From contig NZ_JALIEB010000008.1 of assembly GCF_025755255.1 (NCBI RefSeq), forward strand, positions 62,001 through 126,000: a stretch of DNA of 64,000 nucleotides, read 5' to 3'. Every line of letters begins with the position of its first letter. Within the stretch, counting starts at the first letter, position 1. The notes beneath the pieces are model-generated. The model made no database searches. It was not told the origin of the DNA and saw only the letters and a list, made by a program, of their open reading frames with translations. The stretch is from Roseobacter sinensis. GTDB taxonomy: Bacteria > Pseudomonadota > Alphaproteobacteria > Rhodobacterales > Rhodobacteraceae. Positions 58,194-64,000 of this stretch are shown piece after piece. The position numbers and the translations under genes were made by a program.

Positions 58194-59618
58194 TCAGGAC
58201 GCCTCCACTGCGCGCCCGTCCGCGCCGGACCGCCGCGCCCGCGCGCTATCTCGCAGGATTGGCCAGGCCACGACAATCGCCAGCACCAGAAACAGCGTCT
58301 CGATCAGGAACACCGTATTGTAGGGCACCTGCGGCGCGTCGCCCACGGGCGTCAGGCCCACGACCAGATCACGCACGATGCCCGCTGTTGCAATCCCCAG
58401 GCCGGCCGCGGTCGCCTGAACAGCGCCCCAGGCACCCAGTGACAGGCCAATCCGCTCGGCCGGTGCTGCGCGGATCGCCGCGGTCAGGGTCGCGTGCCCA
58501 AAAAGCCCCGCGCCGAGGCCGGTTGCAAAGACACCTGCCAAGAAGGCCGGGACGCCCGCGCCAAAGGAAGACAGGATGATCGCTGCAAACCCCGGCAATC
58601 CAATGGCGGCCCCGATGATGGCATAGCGCGCTGGCGCACCGCCGCGCCCCAGCCCACACGCGGCGACCACAAATCCTCCCAACGTGCCCGCCGCCAGAAG
58701 GGCCGTCAGCTTCGTGGTGCTGGCGACCGACAGCCCAAGCACCTGCCCGCCGTAAGGCTCCATCAGCACATCGGCCATGCCGAAGCCGAAGGTTCCCAGA
58801 CCGATCACCACCAGCAGCCGCAGCATTCCGTCCTGCGCCATCAGCTTGGTCCAGGCGTCGGCAAAGCGCACGCGCGGGGCGGCCTTCATGGCCTGCGCGC
58901 GCGTGCGGTTCCGCGCCTCCTGTTGCCAAAGTGCTGCGAGGTTGAGGGCGACGGTCACCACCGCAGCCCCTTGAATAACCTGAATGAGCCGCCCCGGCGT
59001 GTAGTCCTCGAGCAGCGCGCCGAAGACCAGCGCGCTGACCACCATGCCCAGCAGCAGCATGACATACATGAGCCCGACGACCTTGGGCTGGTCCTCCTCA
59101 GCCACAAGGTCCGTGGCCAGGGCCAGCCCCACGGTCTGCACCATATGCACACCTGCGCCGACCAGAAGGAATGACAGCGCCGCCGAGCTATAGCCGACCC
59201 AGCGCGGCGCATCCACGGCCTCACCGTATCCCGACAGCACCAAAAGCGCGAAGGGCATGATGGCAAAACCACCAAACTGGTAGAGCGTCCCTTTCCAGAT
59301 GTATGGCGCGCGCCTGAGCCCCAGCGCAGAGACATGCACGTCTGATTTGAACCCGATGAGCGTGCGCAGCGGCGCAAACATCAGAGGCAGCGCCAGCATC
59401 ACGGCCACCAGCGTCGCCGGAACAGCGAGCTCCACGATCATCACGCGGTTCAGCGTGCCCACGATGAGCACCAGCGCCATGCCGACGGTGACCTGAAAGA
59501 GAGACAGCCGAAGAAGGCGCCGCAACGGCACCTCCTCGGTTGCCACATCCGCAAAGGGCAGATAACGCGGCCCCAGAGCCGCCAGCCTGCGCATCGCAAA
59601 GGCGCGATAGTCCAACAT
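58194..59618 (-). CDS. pucC: PucC/LhaA family light-harvesting assembly protein
   Basis: PucC is a 12-helix major-facilitator-type protein that helps assemble light-harvesting complexes, probably by handling bacteriochlorophyll. The 474-residue protein (start 59618, GGAGAAGAAAT upstream) has the family blocks GTLNRVMIVELAVPATLVA, RTLIGFKSDVH, RRAPYIWKGTLYQFGGFAIMPFAL, and MVQTVGLALATDLV. The GADVLMEPYGGQVLGLSV-like middle (GMADVLMEPYGGQVLGL) is typical of the BCD transporter group. It is last in the pucBAC operon, after a hairpin. Confidence 0.94.
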   Translation of the reverse strand: MLDYRAFAMRRLAALGPRYLPFADVATEEVPLRRLLRLSLFQVTVGMALVLIVGTLNRVMIVELAVPATLVAVMLALPLMFAPLRTLIGFKSDVHVSALGLRRAPYIWKGTLYQFGGFAIMPFALLVLSGYGEAVDAPRWVGYSSAALSFLLVGAGVHMVQTVGLALATDLVAEEDQPKVVGLMYVMLLLGMVVSALVFGALLEDYTPGRLIQVIQGAAVVTVALNLAALWQQEARNRTRAQAMKAAPRVRFADAWTKLMAQDGMLRLLVVIGLGTFGFGMADVLMEPYGGQVLGLSVASTTKLTALLAAGTLGGFVVAACGLGRGGAPARYAIIGAAIGLPGFAAIILSSFGAGVPAFLAGVFATGLGAGLFGHATLTAAIRAAPAERIGLSLGAWGAVQATAAGLGIATAGIVRDLVVGLTPVGDAPQVPYNTVFLIETLFLVLAIVVAWPILRDSARARRSGADGRAVEAS

Positions 59619-59670
59619 ATTTCTTCTCCGCCCCAGGCGACCCATCATCGGCCGCACGCACATCCAACGG

Positions 59671-59704
59671 CGAAAAATCAGACCCGCTGCATCAGATCAG
59701 CGGG
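59671..59704 (-). terminator. Intercistronic hairpin between pucA and pucC
   Basis: On the minus strand CCCGCTG-N8-CAGCGGG (59704-59683) is followed by TCTGATTTTT. It starts 9 nt after the pucA stop. In Rhodobacter puc operons such an attenuating hairpin keeps the abundant pucBA mRNA separate from the rarer pucBAC read-through. Confidence 0.75.
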
Positions 59705-59713
59705 CCCAAAGCG

Positions 59714-60064
59714 CTATTGCCTGAGGACGGTCGCGCCCCCGGTACTCGAGGCCGCATGCACCTCCGGCGGCTGTAGGATCGCCTTCACCGGCGTGCCATC
59801 CGACAGGATGATGGTTACCTCCTGCGTGCCATCTGCTGCTGGCGCCGCATAGGACACCTTCGCCGTATCGCCATCCTGCAGCATCGTGGCCGAGGCGGTT
59901 TCAGCGCCCGAGCCCAGCTCCTTGCCTGACAGGAAATCCGACACCCAGGTCGTATTGCTCAACACGGCCACATGCACCGCGAACGATCCGATCGCCACGG
60001 CACTCAGGAAGATCGGCACACCTACGGTCGGTTTCACGACCAGCCACATCTTTGCATTGTTCAT
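59714..60064 (-). CDS. pucA: Light-harvesting 2 alpha subunit with long C-terminal extension
   Basis: PucA is one of two membrane peptides that bind bacteriochlorophyll in the peripheral antenna. Residues 1-48 are the classic subunit: MNNAKMWLVVKPTVGVPIFL, one membrane helix (about 14-36), the chlorophyll-ligand His in FAVHVAVLSNTTW, and the W/F ring at the periplasmic end. The chain then continues for nearly 70 more residues, giving 116 in total against about 50-60 usually. The tail reads as soluble with beta character (AKVSYAA, QEVTIILSDGTPVKAIL). It follows pucB by 12 bp. Confidence 0.92.
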   Translation of the reverse strand: MNNAKMWLVVKPTVGVPIFLSAVAIGSFAVHVAVLSNTTWVSDFLSGKELGSGAETASATMLQDGDTAKVSYAAPAADGTQEVTIILSDGTPVKAILQPPEVHAASSTGGATVLRQ

Positions 60065-60076
60065 GTCGTCTCTCCC

Positions 60077-60232
60077 TTATCCAAGCCAGGGGGTCGAAAA
60101 CGCGACCAGGATATGAGCCAGAAGCGCAATCAGGCCGAAGACGCGTGTTCCGTCGATGAGGTAACTATGGACCTCCTCAGCCTCCTCCAGGGTCAGCCCC
60201 GTAGGCCAAACCTTGTCTTCTCCGTCCGCCAT
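60077..60232 (-). CDS. pucB: Light-harvesting 2 beta subunit
   Basis: The 51-residue beta chain opens [33 protein letters not shown] and continues with the membrane helix (about 30-48) in which [10 protein letters not shown] holds the bacteriochlorophyll-ligand His. EVHSYLIDG with its His is the B800-side motif. A strong GGAGGA precedes the start. It is the first gene of the puc operon, with tandem PpsR-type sites about 90-130 bp upstream. Confidence 0.95.
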   Translation of the reverse strand: MADGEDKVWPTGLTLEEAEEVHSYLIDGTRVFGLIALLAHILVAFSTPWLG

Positions 60233-60319
60233 AATGGGTCCTCCGTTTTGCGTACGTAATACTGGCCAGACCCAAGCTCTGCCTGACCCACTCCAAAACG
60301 CGCACCGTAGCGTCAACTG

Positions 60320-60363
60320 TGTCACATGATATTGACATCTACAAGTGTAAAGTTAGCTTGACA
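60320..60363. promoter_or_regulatory. Tandem PpsR/CrtJ boxes upstream of the puc operon
   Basis: TGT-N12-ACA occurs at 60320-60337 (TGTC...GACA) and again at 60346-60363 (TGTA...GACA). Only 8 bp separate the two, the spacing at which PpsR/CrtJ binds cooperatively. This repressor shuts off photosynthesis genes under oxygen or light. The region 60364-60547 up to the divergent DUF1194 gene showed no further motif to me. Confidence 0.8.
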
Positions 60364-60547
60364 CAGCTTGGAGACCGAAATGTGATCAGAGGCTGGGCAA
60401 GCCAGTCAAAGATGTGGCGCTGAACGCTGCGCTCGAAAACAGTCGGACGCAGCCTGGAACCGGCGCGCGAGGACATACGACGCCGCCAGAGACCGCGTGA
60501 AACAATTGTGATTGGACAGCCTTCGCGAAGTCTGGCGCTATGGGGTC

Positions 60548-61336
60548 ATGCGTCTCCTTTTCGCTTTTCTGCTGCTCTGGCCGACCCTGCTTCGGGCGGA
60601 TGATCTTGAGGTCGATGTCGAGCTCTTCCTTGCTGTCGATGTCTCGCGCTCCATGTCCCCGGCGGAGTTGGAGATACAGCGCCGCGGCTATGCCGAGGCC
60701 ATCACCAGCCCGCAGGTGCTCGACGCGATCGCGAACGGCCTTCTGGGTCGCATCGCGGTGACGTACGTGGAATGGGCGGGGGAGTACTCGCAGCGGGTCA
60801 TCGTGCCCTGGACCCTGCTGAGTACCGAGGAAGAGGCCAAAGCGATCGCACATCAGATCACCGCGCGCTTTGATGCGGGGCTGCGCCGCACGTCGATCTC
60901 GGGCGCGCTGCTCTATGCGGCGGGCGATTTCGAGGACAACGGCTTTCACGGCCTGCGGCGGGTGATCGATGTTTCTGGCGACGGGCCGAACAACCAGGGC
61001 CGTCCGGTCACCGGTGCCCGCGATGCCGCCCTCGAAGCGGGGTTCATCATCAACGGCCTGCCGCTGATGACCACCGATGCGTTGAGCGAGATCTGGGGCA
61101 TTCCCGATCTCGACATCTACTACAAGAATTGCGTGATCGGCGGGCCCGGCGCCTTCGTGATCCCGGTGCTCGACTGGGACCAGTTCGCGGGTGCGGTCAA
61201 GCGCAAGCTGGTGCTGGAAATCGCAGGGCAGCCTGCACGCGTCCAACCGGCGCAATACAGCCCCCCGCCCGCCTATGATTGCCTGATCGGCGAAAAGATG
61301 TGGGAGCAGAACCGGGCCTACTTCGACATTCCATGA
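60548..61336 (+). CDS. DUF1194 family secreted VWA-like protein
   Basis: This 262-residue protein starts at 60548 with a signal peptide (MRLLFAFLLLWPTLLRADDL). The mature part opens VDVELFLAVDVSRSMSPAELEIQRRGYAEAI, which carries the DxSxS metal-site motif of von Willebrand A domains. RVIDVSGDGPNNQGRPVT follows at about 145-162. Such proteins are conserved in Alphaproteobacteria; a role is not established. It is divergent from the puc operon. The TTG-started extension to 60512 is less likely. Confidence 0.88.
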   Translation: MRLLFAFLLLWPTLLRADDLEVDVELFLAVDVSRSMSPAELEIQRRGYAEAITSPQVLDAIANGLLGRIAVTYVEWAGEYSQRVIVPWTLLSTEEEAKAIAHQITARFDAGLRRTSISGALLYAAGDFEDNGFHGLRRVIDVSGDGPNNQGRPVTGARDAALEAGFIINGLPLMTTDALSEIWGIPDLDIYYKNCVIGGPGAFVIPVLDWDQFAGAVKRKLVLEIAGQPARVQPAQYSPPPAYDCLIGEKMWEQNRAYFDIP

Positions 61337-61407
61337 TCGCTGCGCAAGCCCCTGCCCGGTGGCCAATTTCCACTTGACCCTCGGCTGATCCCTGTCAAAA
61401 CGCGACA

Positions 61408-62439
61408 ATGGCAACCGCGATCCTTTCCATCGACATGACCGCGCTGGTGGAGAACTGGCACAGCCTGAACACGATGGCGCAGGCGGAAACGGGTGCGGTC
61501 GTCAAGGCCGACGCCTATGGGCTTGGGCTGGCCAAGGTCGCCCCGGCGCTGGCCCGCGCGGGCGCCCGCAGCTTCTTTGTCGCCATGGCCGAAGAAGGCG
61601 CCGAGCTGCGCAAGATCCTGGGTGAGGGCCCGCAGATCAACGTCTTTTCCGGTCACATGCCCGGCGACACCGCGCTGATCCGGGAGGCACAGCTCACACC
61701 GATGCTGAACTCCGTCGACCAGATGCTGGTGCATGTGGAATCGCTGCCCGGCCACCCCTTCGGTCTGCAGCTGGACACCGGAATGAACCGGCTCGGCATG
61801 GAGGATGCGGAGTGGCGCGCGCTGCGCGACCTGGCCCTCGATCAGAGCCCGACACTGGTGATGTCGCATCTCGCCTGCGCCGATGAGGCCGATCACGAGA
61901 TGAACGCGCGCCAGCTTCAGACCTTCCGCGAGATGACCGAGGGCATCGACGTGCCCCGCTCGCTGGCCGCCACGGGCGGCATCCTGCTCGGGTCCGATTA
62001 TCACTTCGACATGGTGCGCCCCGGCATCGGGCTTTACGGCGGCCTGCCCTTCGTCGATGCGCGCCCGGTGGTGGAGCTGCATATCCCGGTGATCCAGATC
62101 CGCGATGTCGCGGTGGGTGAAACGGTTGGCTATGGCAACACCTGGGTCGCCCGCAGCCCCTCGCGCATCGCCACGATTTCGGCCGGCTACGCCGACGGGG
62201 TCATCCGCGGCATGGGTCCGAAAGCACAGCTGCATACCGGCGCCTCCGCGGTGCCGGTCGTCGGGCGGATCTCGATGGACATGATCGGCGTCGACGTGAC
62301 CGGGCTCGCCGAGGAGCCGGAGACGCTCGAGCTCATCGGCAGCCATCAATCGGTGGACACGGTCGCCGGGTTTGCCGATACCATCGGCTATGAAATCCTG
62401 ACCTCGCTTGGAGGGCGCTACAAGCGCATCTACGTCTGA
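61408..62439 (+). CDS. alr: Alanine racemase
   Basis: This enzyme provides D-alanine for peptidoglycan. The 343-residue PLP enzyme has the Schiff-base Lys33 in [10 protein letters not shown], the [11 protein letters not shown] and SHLACADE segments, RPGIGLYGG, and [14 protein letters not shown], which carries the second catalytic Tyr. The C-terminal beta domain includes [16 protein letters not shown]. It is short by 15-20 residues compared with many Alr proteins but all key residues are present. Its last codon overlaps the first base of mlaE. Confidence 0.95.
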   Translation: MATAILSIDMTALVENWHSLNTMAQAETGAVVKADAYGLGLAKVAPALARAGARSFFVAMAEEGAELRKILGEGPQINVFSGHMPGDTALIREAQLTPMLNSVDQMLVHVESLPGHPFGLQLDTGMNRLGMEDAEWRALRDLALDQSPTLVMSHLACADEADHEMNARQLQTFREMTEGIDVPRSLAATGGILLGSDYHFDMVRPGIGLYGGLPFVDARPVVELHIPVIQIRDVAVGETVGYGNTWVARSPSRIATISAGYADGVIRGMGPKAQLHTGASAVPVVGRISMDMIGVDVTGLAEEPETLELIGSHQSVDTVAGFADTIGYEILTSLGGRYKRIYV

Positions 62440-63212
62440 TGAAACCGTTCGCCCTCCTTGGCCGCGCCGTGCTGGCCGCCTTGGCCATGATCGGCCGCAT
62501 CGCGCTCTTTGCCGTGGATGCGGTCAGCCACATGCTGCGCCCGCCGTTCTATGGCCGGGAGTTTCTGTCCGCGCTGATGAACATCGGCTGGCTGTCGCTG
62601 CCGGTGGTGGGCCTGACCGCCGTCTTCACCGGCGGTGCGCTCGCCTTGCAGATCTACGCAGGCGGCTCGCGGTTCAACGCCGAAGCGGTGGTGCCGCAGA
62701 TCGTCGCCGTGGGCGTGGTGCGCGAGCTGGGCCCGGTGATGGTCGGGCTGATGATCGCCGCCCGCGTCACCTCCTCGATCGCCGCCGAGATCGGCACCAT
62801 GAAAGTGACCGAGCAGATCGACGCGCTGGTCACCCTCTCCACCCACCCGATGAAATACCTCACCGTGCCGCGCGTGCTCGCGGGCCTGATCGTGGTGCCC
62901 GGCCTTGTGGCTGTGGGCGACATCATCGGCGTTTTCGGCGGTTATGCGGTGGCCACCGGCACGCTGGGGTTCAACCCGGCGGCCTACATCCGCAACACCG
63001 TCGACTTCCTCGAACCGCTCGACGTGATCTCCTCGCTGACCAAGGGGGCCTTCTTCGGCTTCGCCGCAACCCTGATGGGCTGCTACCACGGTATGCATTC
63101 GGGCCGCGGCGCGATGGGCGTGGGCCGTGCGACAAAAACCGCCGTCGAAGGGGCCGCGGTGCTCATCCTCGCCGCGAATTTCGTCCTCACCGGAGTGTTC
63201 TTCACCCTATGA
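62439..63212 (+). CDS. mlaE: MlaE family ABC transporter permease
   Basis: This 257-residue inner-membrane permease with five or six helices carries the MlaE/YrbE signature LGPVMVGLMIAARVTSSIAAEIGTMKVTEQIDALVTLSTHPMKYL. With MlaF it forms the core of a system that moves phospholipids between outer and inner membranes. Conserved blocks near the C-terminus (GFFGFAATLMGCYHG) are also present. It overlaps alr by one base and mlaF by four. Confidence 0.92.
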   Translation: MKPFALLGRAVLAALAMIGRIALFAVDAVSHMLRPPFYGREFLSALMNIGWLSLPVVGLTAVFTGGALALQIYAGGSRFNAEAVVPQIVAVGVVRELGPVMVGLMIAARVTSSIAAEIGTMKVTEQIDALVTLSTHPMKYLTVPRVLAGLIVVPGLVAVGDIIGVFGGYAVATGTLGFNPAAYIRNTVDFLEPLDVISSLTKGAFFGFAATLMGCYHGMHSGRGAMGVGRATKTAVEGAAVLILAANFVLTGVFFTL

Positions 63213-63955
63213 TCGAGATGAAAGACATCCGCAAATCCTTCGGATCGAACCACGTGCTGCGGGGCCTCAACCTCTCGATCCCCAAGGGGACGTCGATGGT
63301 GATCATCGGCGGATCGGGCACGGGCAAATCCATCGCGCTGAAATGTATCCTCGGGCTTGTGCATCAGGACAGCGGCACCATCACCGTCGACGGCAAGGAC
63401 GCGAGCAAAGGCGACCGCGACGCCTTCCTTGCCCGCTTCGGGATGCTCTTCCAGGGCGGCGCACTCTTTGACAGCCTGCCGGTCTGGCAGAACGTCGCAT
63501 TCCGCCTGTTGCGCGGCTCGCTCAAGCGCCCGCACGAGGAGGCGCGCGCCATCGCCATCGAAAAGCTCCGCCGCGTGGGGCTGAAAGAGGATGTCGCCGA
63601 CCGCTTGCCGGCTGAGCTCTCGGGCGGCATGCAAAAGCGGGTTGGCCTCGCCCGCGCTATCGCCGCGGAACCCGAGATCATCTTCTTCGACGAGCCCACC
63701 ACCGGGCTCGACCCCATTATGTCGGGCGTGATCAACGAACTCATTCGCGAGATCGTGGTGGAAATGGGGGCGACGGCCATGACCATCACCCACGACATGA
63801 CCTCGGTGCGCGCCATCGCCGACAACATCGCCATGCTGCACGAGGGCGTGATCCAGTGGACCGGCCCGGTGAGCGAAATGGACCAGAGCGGCAACCCTTA
63901 CCTGGAGCAATTCATCCAAGGCAAGGCTGAAGGTCCTATCGAGGCGGTGCGTTAG
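63209..63955 (+). CDS. mlaF: MlaF family ABC transporter ATP-binding protein
   Basis: This 248-residue ATPase has Walker A IIGGSGTGKS (about 32-41), the Q-loop FGMLFQGGALFDSLPVWQNV with its Gln, the signature LSGGMQKRVGLARAI, Walker B IIFFDEPTTGLDP and the H-loop THDM. The GALFDSL block is characteristic of MlaF-type phospholipid transport. The start ATG overlaps the mlaE stop. An MCE-domain partner (mlaD) would be expected next, beyond the window edge. Confidence 0.94.
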   Translation: MIEMKDIRKSFGSNHVLRGLNLSIPKGTSMVIIGGSGTGKSIALKCILGLVHQDSGTITVDGKDASKGDRDAFLARFGMLFQGGALFDSLPVWQNVAFRLLRGSLKRPHEEARAIAIEKLRRVGLKEDVADRLPAELSGGMQKRVGLARAIAAEPEIIFFDEPTTGLDPIMSGVINELIREIVVEMGATAMTITHDMTSVRAIADNIAMLHEGVIQWTGPVSEMDQSGNPYLEQFIQGKAEGPIEAVR

Positions 63956-64000
63956 ATCACCCGGTGAATAGTGTCTGGCGCTGTGCAGCCTGTTGGCGTC

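Noticed and set aside
62408-63208. Long upstream extension of the MlaF-type ATPase frame
   Set aside because: It only reflects an open shadow frame across mlaE; the ATPase clearly starts at 63209 with the usual MIEMKDIRKSFG opening.

Overview
The window is a 64 kb piece of chromosome from a phototrophic member of the Rhodobacterales (Roseobacter/Rhodobacter group, Alphaproteobacteria). Evidence for this is a pucB-pucA-pucC light-harvesting 2 operon behind tandem TGT-N12-ACA (PpsR/CrtJ type) sites, an alphaproteobacterial SOS box (GAAC-N7-GAAC) in front of lexA, a gene-transfer-agent type endolysin/holin pair, a B12-dependent class II ribonucleotide reductase, and high-GC coding with many 4-bp ATGA/GTGA start-stop overlaps. 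Identifications rest on reading motifs in the translated sequence; no database search was possible.

Left part (1-13.9 kb): the tail of a PLP aminotransferase, a small outer-membrane beta-barrel protein, a corrinoid-type MttB-family methyltransferase, an EF-hand secreted protein divergent from an ECF-like sigma factor, a strongly palindromic convergent intergenic block, nrdJ with tandem NrdR-like boxes upstream, tRNA-Pro(UGG), a DUF192 protein overlapping a double cold-shock-domain protein, pdxH, and a fabI-lysE-lysE-gpt operon.

Central part (14-34 kb): an aminotransferase, a PpiD/SurA-like periplasmic foldase, trpE and an AstE/aspartoacylase-like enzyme; a GGDEF-EAL protein tail-to-tail with a divergent polysaccharide deacetylase; a tightly overlapped trpG-trpD-ung-trpC-moaC-moeA run followed by SOS-controlled lexA; comEC; gltX; gltA. 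A candidate small RNA follows gltA.

Right-central part (34.8-47.3 kb): a minus-strand series containing an enoyl-CoA hydratase family gene, ccmH, ccmF, a GTA-type holin and endolysin, ccmE, argC, murI, an acyltransferase and a very large indolepyruvate ferredoxin oxidoreductase family gene, the last divergent from a LysR regulator. The GTA lysis pair sits inside the cytochrome c maturation cluster and has a CtrA-like half-site.

Right part (47.3-64 kb): a second candidate small RNA with a strong terminator, purL, a MoxR/CoxE pair, a glycosyltransferase, an unrecognised protein, pyrC, pyrE, dnaB, the puc operon, a DUF1194 protein, alr, and mlaE-mlaF (truncated operon at the window end). Most genes are housekeeping. 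The less ordinary material lies in the intergenic RNA and palindrome candidates, the unusually long PucA tail, the placement of the GTA lysis genes, and the recurring extragenic palindrome unit.
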